This document shows, piece after piece, positions 1-6,248 of a DNA stretch of 8,308 bases. Position 1 is the stretch's first letter; every line of letters starts with the position of its first letter. A program made the position numbers and the translations under genes. Source of the DNA: an uncultured bacterium. GTDB taxonomy: Bacteria > Bacillota > Clostridia > Lachnospirales > Lachnospiraceae. The DNA lies in the NCBI GenBank assembly GCA_947071365.1, contig CAMTFT010000055.1, positions 1-8,308 of the forward strand, given 5' to 3'. Below the pieces are notes generated by a model. That model ran no database searches and was not told the origin of the DNA. It saw only the letters and a program-made list of their open reading frames with translations.

Positions 1-61
1 TTCCCGTAGTCACGCCAATGAAGTAAATCGTTGGCTGTTTCGCTTTTTCATACTTGCACAT
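1..61 (-). CDS. 5' end of a divergent gene (possibly shikimate-dehydrogenase-like)
   Basis: Only the first 20 codons are inside the window; the gene runs off the left edge. The reverse strand reads ATG at 61-59 followed by an open frame beginning MCKYEKAKQPTIYFIGVTTG. An AAAGG ribosome site (75-71) lies 9 bases before this ATG. Two in-frame ATGs at 70 and 67 lie too close to that site, so 61 is the preferred start. A good promoter sits upstream at 134-106. The TIYFIGVTTG segment looks like the first strand and loop of a Rossmann-type enzyme, and from memory resembles the start of certain shikimate-dehydrogenase-like proteins of Firmicutes. With 20 residues that naming is weak. That this is a real gene start is more secure than its function. 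Confidence 0.5.
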   Translation of the reverse strand, partial: MCKYEKAKQPTIYFIGVTTG

Positions 62-105
62 GTTCATCATCCTTTAATGTTTTTATATACCTTTGTCGTA
101 ACATT

Positions 106-134
106 ATAATATTATATCTTCATGCTTTTGTCAA
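106..134 (-). promoter_or_regulatory. Sigma-A-type promoter for the divergent minus-strand gene
   Basis: Read on the minus strand, TTGACA (134-129, a perfect -35 box) is followed after 17 bases by TATTAT (111-106, 5 of 6 matches to the -10 consensus). Transcription would start near 98-100 and give a leader of about 38 bases before the ATG at 61. The surrounding sequence is AT-rich, so overlapping TATAAT-like hexamers occur nearby, but this pair has the best spacing. Confidence 0.65.
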
Positions 135-285
135 GTTTGATTTCCCCAAAAATGGCCTTTCCATGTTTTTTGTCAGTTTTACACAAAACACCCACTGTTT
201 TTCGCAAAAAAACAACGGTTTCAGCCCGCTGCTTTTATTAAATATATCCAAATATCATGAAAAATCCCAAAGGGTTCTTTCGAGC
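135..285. other. AT-rich spacer without a recognised gene
   Basis: This is the middle of the 377-base gap between the two divergent genes. I see no open frame with a ribosome site. The only small structure is an AT-rich inverted repeat, AAAACA (185-190) and TGTTTT (196-201) around a 5-base loop, too weak to call a terminator or operator. An open frame does run through it in phase with the downstream plus-strand gene, but it lacks a ribosome site and lies mostly upstream of that gene's promoter. Confidence 0.5.
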
Positions 286-314
286 TTGATTTCCGGAATC
301 AGGCAGTCTATAAT
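286..314 (+). promoter_or_regulatory. Sigma-A-type promoter for the BMP-domain/phosphoesterase unit
   Basis: TTGATT (286-291, 5 of 6 to the -35 consensus) is followed by a 17-base spacer and a perfect TATAAT (309-314). The predicted start of transcription is near 320-322, giving a leader of roughly 118 bases before the ATG at 439. The long leader matches the structured element described at 328-400. Confidence 0.75.
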
Positions 315-317
315 ACC

Positions 318-330
318 ATCATGTCATGAT
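318..330. promoter_or_regulatory. 13-bp palindrome at the predicted transcription start (candidate operator)
   Basis: ATCATG (318-323), a single T, then CATGAT (325-330) form a perfect inverted repeat beginning 4 bases after the -10 box. The position, over the predicted transcription start, is typical of a repressor binding site. No regulator gene is visible in the window, so the cognate protein is unknown. A chance palindrome of this size is possible. Confidence 0.4.
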
Positions 331-400
331 ACCAGGGTCAAAAGGTCAGGATCCACAGTGTGCTTGCACACAGGTGGATGGATGACCTTATGGCGGTATC
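328..400 (+). promoter_or_regulatory. Highly structured 5' leader, candidate cis-regulatory RNA
   Basis: Four nested helices stack into one long hairpin: GATACC (328-333) with GGTATC (395-400); AAGGTCA (342-348) with TGACCTT (383-389); ATCCAC (351-356) with GTGGAT (374-379); GTGTG (358-362) with CACAC (367-371), closed by a CTTG loop. That is 24 perfect Watson-Crick pairs in 73 bases. GGTCA occurs twice on the 5' side (336-340 and 344-348), so TGACC (383-387) could pair with either copy, a possible basis for two alternative folds. No U-tract follows, so it is not a simple terminator. It ends 21 bases before the AGGAGGG ribosome site. I do not recognise a known riboswitch class. Confidence 0.5.
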
Positions 401-438
401 TCTTGATCTCAGCATCACAACAGGAGGGATCACCGATT

Positions 439-2346
439 ATGTCAATTGAAGATTACAAGAAGGCTTATAAATCCGGAAAGAAGGACTATCAGAACAGAAT
501 GATGCGGGGCGAGCGTCCCACGCTCCAGGTACTGGAAAATATTCTTCCGCCGAAGGACTCTTATTCCATGGTATCACTGGGACTTGTTCAGATTCCCATT
601 GAGCAGATCGTCGGAACGAGATATGAAGGACGAAGCAGCGCCTTCTCCGGCAACTACATGCCGATACTGGGTGAAAACACGGAATTTGCGAGAAAATGGG
701 CCGGCCTGAGCACCGCTCTGGAGGAAGAAGGCATCCGTGACCCCATCAAGGTTTATGAATATATGAATAAATTTTACGTGGAGGAAGGGAATAAGCGCGT
801 AAGCGTCATGAAGTATTTTGAATCGATCTCCATTCCCGGCAACGTTACGCGTATCATCCCGAAACGCACGGATGAACTGGAAAATAAGATTTATTACGAA
901 TTCCTCGACTTTTACAAGCTGTCAAAAATCAATTATATCTGGTTTTCCAAAGAGGGAAACTTTGTAAAGCTTCAGAAGGCAGTCGGCAAGCAGCCCGAGG
1001 AAGTCTGGACAGACGATGAGCTGATGGATTTCAGCTCCATGTACTCCCGCTTTCTGGCCGCCTACCGTGCCAACGGCGGCGACAAGCTGAAGAATACGCC
1101 GGGGGACGCTTTTCTGGCCTTCATCACTCTTTACGGTTACAAAGCCCTGAATGATACGACAGCCGCCGACCTGTCAAAACTGGTGGAAAAGAGCTGGGAG
1201 GAGTTCAAGCTTCTTGGCGAAGATGAAGAAATTGACCTGAAAATGGATCCTACCACAGAGAAGAAGCCCCTGCTCAGTCGGCTTCTCTCCAGCGGCCCGT
1301 CAAAGCTTAAGATTGGTTTTATTTATACAAAGACAGCCGTTTCCTCCGCCTGGACGTACGCTCATGAGCTGGGACGGCTCCATCTGGAGCAGACCTTCCC
1401 AGACGAGGTATCAACGCTCTGCTTCGACAATGTCACCGTTGATACGATTGACGAGTGTCTGCAGAAGGCCGTTGACGAAGGCTGCAACCTGATTTTTACA
1501 ACGACGCCTTCCTTTGCGGCGGCCAGCGTCAAGGCAGCTATCGCCAATCCCGGCGTGCGTATCCTGAACTGCTCCCTGAACACCTCGCACCGCTATATCC
1601 GTACGTACTACGCCCGGATGCACGAGGCAAAATTCCTGATGGGAGCCATCGCCGGCGCTATGGCAGAGAACAATAAGCTCTTATATATAGAAGATTATCC
1701 GTTGTTCGGCAGCATTGCAAACATCAATGCCTTCGCTCTGGGCGCTAAAATGATCAACCCCCGGGCGCAGATCTATCTGGAATGGTCCTCCATGAAGGAT
1801 ATCGACATCTCGGAGCGCATCCGCCAGATCGATCCGGCCTGTATTTCAGGAAAAGATATGGTGACACCGGAGGAGGCTTCCCGCTACTTCGGTATTTACC
1901 ACATGGCTGGCGGCCAGCCGCGCAACCTTGCCATGCCGCTGTGCCACTGGGGCAAGTTCTACGAAAAGCTGATCCGGACGATCATGGACGGAACGTGGAA
2001 ATACGATGATACTTCCAGTAAAGCGATCAATTACTGGTGGGGCATGTCCTCCGGTGTCGTGGACGTTGTCTGCTCACAGAATCTTCCAATCGGCACGAAG
2101 CGCCTTGTGGATCTGCTGAAGCATACCATCAGCGCGGGAGAGTTCAACCCATTTTCCGGCATCATTTATTCTCAGACCGGTATCATCAAGGGAGATCCGG
2201 GGCACACGCTTTCTCCGGAGGAGATCATGACCATGGACTGGCTTGCCGAAAATATCATCGGTTCCATTCCACAGGCCACACAGCTTACGGAACACGCGAA
2301 GCCTGTGCTCTCGCAGCAGGGGCTTACGAGTGTGAAGAATGACTGA
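439..2346 (+). CDS. Cytoplasmic ParB-like/BMP (PnrA-like) nucleoside-binding fusion protein
   Basis: A 635-residue protein. The start at 439 is chosen because AGGAGGG (422-428) lies 10 bases upstream and the promoter lies at 286-314; an in-frame extension back to 31 would cross that promoter. Residues 50-127 look like a ParB/sulfiredoxin-type domain: PIEQIVGT (53-60), GIRDPIKVYEY (98-108) and FYVEEGNKRVSVMKYF (112-127). Residues 289-585 match the BMP/PnrA family of purine-nucleoside-binding proteins: KIGFIYT (291-297), SSAWTYAHELGR (302-313), the segment around LIFTTTPSFAAAS (351-363) and INAFALGAKMINP (429-441). Family members are usually lipoproteins of ABC importers, but here the N-terminus is hydrophilic (MSIEDYKKAY), with no signal peptide or lipobox cysteine, and no permease or ATPase gene is adjacent. 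I infer an intracellular nucleoside sensor or binding protein. The last codons lie inside a 19-bp tandem array. BMP assignment is secure; the ParB-like call is moderate. Confidence 0.85.
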   Translation: MSIEDYKKAYKSGKKDYQNRMMRGERPTLQVLENILPPKDSYSMVSLGLVQIPIEQIVGTRYEGRSSAFSGNYMPILGENTEFARKWAGLSTALEEEGIRDPIKVYEYMNKFYVEEGNKRVSVMKYFESISIPGNVTRIIPKRTDELENKIYYEFLDFYKLSKINYIWFSKEGNFVKLQKAVGKQPEEVWTDDELMDFSSMYSRFLAAYRANGGDKLKNTPGDAFLAFITLYGYKALNDTTAADLSKLVEKSWEEFKLLGEDEEIDLKMDPTTEKKPLLSRLLSSGPSKLKIGFIYTKTAVSSAWTYAHELGRLHLEQTFPDEVSTLCFDNVTVDTIDECLQKAVDEGCNLIFTTTPSFAAASVKAAIANPGVRILNCSLNTSHRYIRTYYARMHEAKFLMGAIAGAMAENNKLLYIEDYPLFGSIANINAFALGAKMINPRAQIYLEWSSMKDIDISERIRQIDPACISGKDMVTPEEASRYFGIYHMAGGQPRNLAMPLCHWGKFYEKLIRTIMDGTWKYDDTSSKAINYWWGMSSGVVDVVCSQNLPIGTKRLVDLLKHTISAGEFNPFSGIIYSQTGIIKGDPGHTLSPEEIMTMDWLAENIIGSIPQATQLTEHAKPVLSQQGLTSVKND

Positions 2347-2434
2347 CAATGTTAAGGACGGCTGACAGCGTGAAGAACGACTGGCAACGTTATGAACGGT
2401 TGACAGCATTAAGACGTTAACGACAAGTGACAAC
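2332..2434. repeat. Degenerate 19-bp tandem repeat between two co-directional genes
   Basis: Four contiguous 19-base units lie at 2332-2350, 2351-2369, 2370-2388 and 2389-2407, for example GTGAAGAACGACTGGCAAC (2370-2388). After an 8-base partial unit (2408-2415) comes a fifth, GTTAACGACAAGTGACAAC (2416-2434), with 14 of 19 matches to unit 2. Units 1 and 3 match at 16 of 19 positions, as do units 2 and 4, so the array also has a 38-base higher-order period. Unit 1 contains the final codons and TGA stop of the upstream gene. The ribosome site of the next gene (AAAGG, 2436-2440) follows immediately. The units have no spacers, so this is not a CRISPR array. Confidence 0.75.
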
Positions 2435-2452
2435 GAAAGGTTTGGGACTGGT

Positions 2453-3103
2453 ATGCGGATCATGGCAATTGCGGATGAGGAATCCTCCTATTTATGGGAT
2501 TATTTTGATAAGAGTAAGACTGCTGGAATCGACCTCATCATTTCCTGTGGGGACTTAAATCCCCACTACCTTTCTTTTCTGGCTACGCTTACCTCCCTGC
2601 CGGTTCTGTATGTACACGGCAACCACGATGAAAAATATGATAAAACACCGCCGGAGGGCTGTATCTGTATCGACGATACGATCTACGTGCATGAAGGGAT
2701 ACGCATTCTGGGGCTGGGCGGTTCCATGCGTTACCGCCCGGGCAATTACCAGTATACGGAACGTGAAATGCGCAGAAGGGTCGCAAAGCTCTGGTTTCAG
2801 CTTCTTATCCACCGCGGCTTTGACATTCTCGTCACCCATGCTCCGGCGTATCAGCTCAATGATGGCCGTGACCTTCCACACCAGGGATTTAAGGAATTTA
2901 TCCGGCTGATGGAAAAATATAAGCCCAGATATCTGCTTCACGGCCACGTTCACCTGTCCTACGGCCGTGCCCATAAGCGGTATGACAAATATCTGGACAC
3001 CCATGTGATCAATGCATATGAAAGATTTGTTTTTGATTATGAAGCGGATGAGCACAGCACGCTGCGGTATGGCATACCGGGCGAAGTACTCTCAGATGAC
3101 TGA
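2453..3103 (+). CDS. Calcineurin-like metallophosphoesterase family protein
   Basis: A 216-residue single-domain protein, close to the length of small YfcE-type phosphoesterases. Metal-binding motifs appear in the usual order: D8, GDL (33-35), GNHD (56-59), TH (128-129) and GHVH (164-167). The first motif is normally DxH; here it is D8-E9-E10, so glutamate stands where the metal-ligand histidine is expected. Substrate cannot be read from the sequence; family members cleave phosphodiesters or phosphomonoesters, including cyclic nucleotides. The ATG at 2453 has AAAGG 12 bases upstream; an in-frame ATG at 2462 is an alternative. No signal peptide is seen, so it is probably cytoplasmic. It follows the ParB-like/BMP gene by 106 bases with no terminator between, so the two are likely one transcript and may act on related nucleotide ligands (inference). 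Confidence 0.85.
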   Translation: MRIMAIADEESSYLWDYFDKSKTAGIDLIISCGDLNPHYLSFLATLTSLPVLYVHGNHDEKYDKTPPEGCICIDDTIYVHEGIRILGLGGSMRYRPGNYQYTEREMRRRVAKLWFQLLIHRGFDILVTHAPAYQLNDGRDLPHQGFKEFIRLMEKYKPRYLLHGHVHLSYGRAHKRYDKYLDTHVINAYERFVFDYEADEHSTLRYGIPGEVLSDD

Positions 3104-3155
3104 CAGATACGTGACAAATTTACGTCTACGCCTCTGTCAGTTATTTTTATTTCTT
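3099..3155 (+). terminator. Terminator-like hairpin overlapping the phosphoesterase stop codon
   Basis: ACTGACAG (3099-3106) and CTGTCAGT (3134-3141) form a perfect 8-bp stem. ACGT (3109-3112) can pair with ACGT (3122-3125) inside it. The stem is followed by a T-rich tract (3141-3155). The left arm includes the TGA stop of the upstream gene, and the tract runs into the last codons of the convergent minus-strand gene. The loop is long and the stem not GC-rich, so efficiency is uncertain. On the minus strand no T-tract follows, so it appears to serve the plus-strand unit only. Confidence 0.5.
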
Positions 3156-4082
3156 ATTTTCTACCGGAGCGCCGCCGATCCTTTTTGAAATCAAATATCT
3201 CGGACGGCCCTTCACTTCTTCATATATCTTCGCGATATAATACCCGATGATTCCAAGGCTTATCATAATAATGCTGCCGATGATCAGTATCAGCAGGATC
3301 ACTGTTGTGAAGCCTTCTACGGCGTGACCGCTGAAATATCTCACCAGCGACTGAATGCCAAGGATGACCGCCATCAGAAATACAAAAACTCCGGCCACCG
3401 TCACACACTGCATCGGAACTGTAGAAAAGGCTACGATATTTTTTATGGCATACTGCACCAGAGACCAGGTAGACCACTTGGATTCTCCCTCGGTCCGCTC
3501 CTGCACATCGAATTCCACCGTAGTTCCCCGGAATCCGATCCAGGAAGACAGCGCCCGGAAAAATACGTTTCTCTCCGGCATACCAAGCAGCGCATCCACT
3601 GCTCTGCGGTCCAGCAGCTTAAAATCCGATGCCCGCGTCATATCGATCTTTACGGCTTTGGAAATGATTTTGTAAAACATTCCTGCACTGGCCCGGTGCA
3701 GAGCGCTCTCTTTGCCACGGGTACGCTTTACACCTTCTACGACCTCATAGCCCTGCTCCCACAGGCGGTACATCTCTATTAAAGTCTCCGGCGGATGCTG
3801 CAGATCGCAGTCCATCACGGCGCAGCAGTCCCCTGATGCGTTCGCCAGCCCGGCCAGCATAGCCGATTCTTTCCCGAAATTCCGCGAAAAATTTACGCCC
3901 ACGACATGAGCATCTTCCTTTGCTGCCTTCTCAATTTCCTCCCAGGTCTTATCCTTCGAACCGTCATTTACGAACACGATCTCGTATGCAATATCCGCAC
4001 CGGAAAGTATTCTGCCGACCGTTTCCGCCGCCTTGCTTATCATCTTTTCTTCATTATATGCTGGTAAAACTACTGAAAGCAT
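3147..4082 (-). CDS. GtrB/DPM1-like polyprenyl-phosphate glycosyltransferase (GT2) with two membrane helices
   Basis: A 311-residue glycosyltransferase family 2 protein of the bacterial DPM1/GtrB type, which moves a sugar from a nucleotide sugar onto undecaprenyl phosphate at the inner face of the membrane. The GT-A fold is seen from SVVLPAYNEE (3-12) through VNDGS (38-42), the DCDLQHPP metal and nucleotide motif (91-98) and the GESKWS acceptor-site motif (199-204). Two hydrophobic segments follow, about 225-247 and 258-285, then a basic tail, as is normal for the family. AGGAAGG lies just before the ATG at 4082. It is the last gene of the minus-strand group, 99 bases after the LicD-fusion gene, and is convergent with the phosphoesterase gene. 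Which sugar it transfers cannot be read. No GtrA-type flippase or membrane ligase gene is adjacent in the window. Confidence 0.9.
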   Translation of the reverse strand: MLSVVLPAYNEEKMISKAAETVGRILSGADIAYEIVFVNDGSKDKTWEEIEKAAKEDAHVVGVNFSRNFGKESAMLAGLANASGDCCAVMDCDLQHPPETLIEMYRLWEQGYEVVEGVKRTRGKESALHRASAGMFYKIISKAVKIDMTRASDFKLLDRRAVDALLGMPERNVFFRALSSWIGFRGTTVEFDVQERTEGESKWSTWSLVQYAIKNIVAFSTVPMQCVTVAGVFVFLMAVILGIQSLVRYFSGHAVEGFTTVILLILIIGSIIMISLGIIGYYIAKIYEEVKGRPRYLISKRIGGAPVENKK

Positions 4083-4181
4083 GTTAATTCCTTCCTGTTG
4101 TCTCTTTAATCTCTAAACATATTTTGGAGCAGCGTACCTTATTTTACCCAATATCCGGCAAGTTGAACGTGACAGGATAGA

Positions 4182-6218
4182 CTACTCCAGCGTATAATCT
4201 GCGTACTCTCCCAGATCCATCAGCACAATGCTGTGGCTCGTTCTGCGCTGGCTCACCGGAATCATCTGCATATAATCCCCATACAGATACGTCAGATATT
4301 TGTCATATTCCTTTGGCACCGGGAACTGATATCCCTCAAAATCCACGTACACGGCTTCCTCAAGCCACGCTGCCGGGAACGAACCTCTTTTCAGATTTCT
4401 TCCCATTCCGTCATACAAATATTCCGTCTTACGGTTCTTAAAAAATTCCAGCGAACGGTTCTGGGCCCAAAGCGCAAAACGCATCGGTATCAGGTATTTC
4501 ACGTGATCCACAATCTTGCAGATAATGGGATGCGCGCCCCCTCCCTTGATATCCGTGTCGCCCCACTTATTAAATACGACAGACCGCGTCAGCATTGTAG
4601 CCATCAGATGAAGCTTCTGCGACCATTTATGACGTCCCGTCCTGTCATGGGAAAGCACATCAAAGAAAATACCGTTGTGCATATCCATAAAATGTCCCGT
4701 GAATTCCGTCGCGAACATCGTATTGTTGATGCGCAGCTTCGTGAAGGGATTGTAGTTCCCCTTCTCAGTCTCGGGAATCTGCATGAAAATATTGTCGGGA
4801 AGCTCCTGCTGCACGACCTTCTGAAACTTATCATAGTCCTCCCGCAGCATCATAACATCCGCGTCGTCATCCCACGGAATAAATCCGTGATGCCGGATCG
4901 CGCCCAGCAGCGTACCCCCCGCCAGAAAGTATTTGATGTCGTGTTTTTTGCATATCCGGTCAATCTCCAGAAGATATCCCAGCAGGATCTTCTGTACCTT
5001 ATCCAGCTTGCCGAGATACGTGTTGTCGAAAATGAACACCTCTCCCGTATTCTGAAGACTTTTTACGAGAATGATCAGGCCATCCTCCAGCGATACCTGC
5101 GGCACGAAACCGTAATGCTCGATCAACTGTGTATTCAGCCAGATGCCGGATATACCGCTTCCGCAAGCAGACTCTTTGCCGCTGACGTATTCTTTTTTGC
5201 TGGCATGCTCTTTTCCGGATGCACTGCCGCCTCCGCTGACATGCTCTTTCCCGAATGCACTGTCGCCTCCGCTGGCATGCTCTTTCCCGAATGCACTGTC
5301 GCCTCCGCTGGCATACTCTTTTCCAGAGGTATCTCCCCCGCCGCAGGCACCGTTACCTGTCATGGAGATATGGCATTTATCCGGGAAATTATTGTAAAGC
5401 AGGATCCCCAGCTCGCCCACCGACGCATTGGAGGCCCGGCCGGAGATGTTGAATATCTTATTTGCCGGACACTTTGTCAGCACAAACTGTATCGCCGTCA
5501 AAGCATCATGAATACTGATATAGGAATTTTTATCCTGGGACAGCACGATACTCATTTCCTGTCCCAACGCTGTTTTTTCGGCAAGCTCTGCCACAGGGTG
5601 GTTCATCATCGGTATACACGCCCCATAAATCAGCCCTGTACGAAGAATATCAAAGGGCACTCCCTTTGCCCGCGCCCCGGCAGTCAGACCACTTTCCATC
5701 GTCTGAAGCAAATACTGTGCATCGTAGCCCGACGCACACGGATCTGTTTTCCCGGACTCATACTCCGAGGCCGCAAAGCCGTACCCCAGCTTCCCGTAAA
5801 CGCGCCCGTCCGACAGCAGCAGCACCCGCTTGCAGGGAATCGCAAGCACAGCCTCCAAGAGCGCTTCAAAACGCTGCAGATACGTAATCGTCTCCAGAAC
5901 ATTCATCCTTATTTCCTGACAGCAAATGCCTGTCAGAATAATATAGTCCGCTTCACCCAAAGCAAACTCCTGCTCCGAATAAACGCGCTCCACCTGAAGC
6001 TTTCCGCTTTCACATACCGCGCTCATCACTCGAAGGTCTGCCTTAATACTGTCATTCCAAGCCAAAAAAGACCACGCAATCGCCTTTTGCAGCTCTGCCT
6101 GCTCTCCAACCAGAAGCACTTTCGCCCCTTTTAGCCTGGAACCCGGAACCAGCTCAGAGCGCACGGGCGCCTGCGCCCAGTCCAGTTCAAATTCATTTAA
6201 ATAATCCCGCAGCAACAT
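4182..6218 (-). CDS. Fusion of a degenerate SDR epimerase-like domain and a LicD phosphotransferase domain
   Basis: A 678-residue two-domain protein. Residues 28-390 follow the extended-SDR fold and align by eye with the intact epimerase at the right edge: SDGRVYGK (136-143), FDILRTGLIYGA (189-200), SYISIHDAL (232-240), KIFNISG (254-260) and a C-terminal piece from GIWLNTQLIEHYGF (358-371). The catalytic features are lost: the glycine-rich loop is GEQAELQKA, and the YxxxK motif reads YDAQY (165-169), so this half is probably a non-catalytic relic or binding module. A tandem repeat rich in G, S, K, E and H (about 294-354) interrupts it. Residues 405-678 are a LicD domain with AGGTLLGAIRHHGFIPWDDD (433-452) and D454, the nucleotidyltransferase-type active site. 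LicD proteins transfer phosphocholine or similar groups onto surface polymers. The ATG at 6218 has AGGAAAG 11 bases upstream. The gene starts 30 bases after its SDR-like neighbour ends. Confidence 0.85.
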   Translation of the reverse strand: MLLRDYLNEFELDWAQAPVRSELVPGSRLKGAKVLLVGEQAELQKAIAWSFLAWNDSIKADLRVMSAVCESGKLQVERVYSEQEFALGEADYIILTGICCQEIRMNVLETITYLQRFEALLEAVLAIPCKRVLLLSDGRVYGKLGYGFAASEYESGKTDPCASGYDAQYLLQTMESGLTAGARAKGVPFDILRTGLIYGACIPMMNHPVAELAEKTALGQEMSIVLSQDKNSYISIHDALTAIQFVLTKCPANKIFNISGRASNASVGELGILLYNNFPDKCHISMTGNGACGGGDTSGKEYASGGDSAFGKEHASGGDSAFGKEHVSGGGSASGKEHASKKEYVSGKESACGSGISGIWLNTQLIEHYGFVPQVSLEDGLIILVKSLQNTGEVFIFDNTYLGKLDKVQKILLGYLLEIDRICKKHDIKYFLAGGTLLGAIRHHGFIPWDDDADVMMLREDYDKFQKVVQQELPDNIFMQIPETEKGNYNPFTKLRINNTMFATEFTGHFMDMHNGIFFDVLSHDRTGRHKWSQKLHLMATMLTRSVVFNKWGDTDIKGGGAHPIICKIVDHVKYLIPMRFALWAQNRSLEFFKNRKTEYLYDGMGRNLKRGSFPAAWLEEAVYVDFEGYQFPVPKEYDKYLTYLYGDYMQMIPVSQRRTSHSIVLMDLGEYADYTLE
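5200..5340. repeat. In-frame 36-bp tandem repeat inside the SDR-LicD fusion gene
   Basis: Three contiguous 36-base units lie at 5200-5235, 5236-5271 and 5272-5307, with a diverged 33-base unit at 5308-5340 and a weaker trace down to about 5164. Each unit encodes 12 residues of the type GKEHASGGDSAF. Units 2 and 3 differ by a single base, which points to recent duplication. The unit length is a multiple of three, so gain or loss of units keeps the frame. The array sits in the position of a loop of the SDR domain, judged against the intact paralogue. Confidence 0.85.
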
Positions 6219-6248
6219 AATTGTCCATACTTTCCTAAATGTGTTAAG

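Noticed and set aside
185..201. Hairpin AAAACA-CCCAC-TGTTTT as a terminator
   Set aside because: Only six weak A-T-rich pairs, in a divergent promoter region where no transcript is expected to end.
31..438. In-frame N-terminal extension of the BMP-fusion gene by 136 codons
   Set aside because: It would begin upstream of the TTGATT/TATAAT promoter, has no ribosome site at its start, and the residues do not resemble a protein domain. AGGAGGG before 439 marks the real start.
439..540. Signal peptide or lipobox on the BMP-domain protein
   Set aside because: The first 30 residues are charged and hydrophilic, with no hydrophobic stretch or suitably placed cysteine.
2332..2434. CRISPR-like array
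   Set aside because: The 19-base units are directly adjacent with no spacers and are degenerate; the same applies to the 36- and 51-base arrays, which are coding.
5143..5397. Plus-strand proline-rich repetitive frame
   Set aside because: Its repeats are the reverse reading of the 36-bp array in the SDR-LicD gene; no ribosome site or independent support.
4233..6134. Very long plus-strand open frame (633 codons) opposite the SDR-LicD gene
   Set aside because: It lies fully antisense to a gene with two recognisable domains, has no recognisable domain of its own and is best explained by codon bias of the sense gene.
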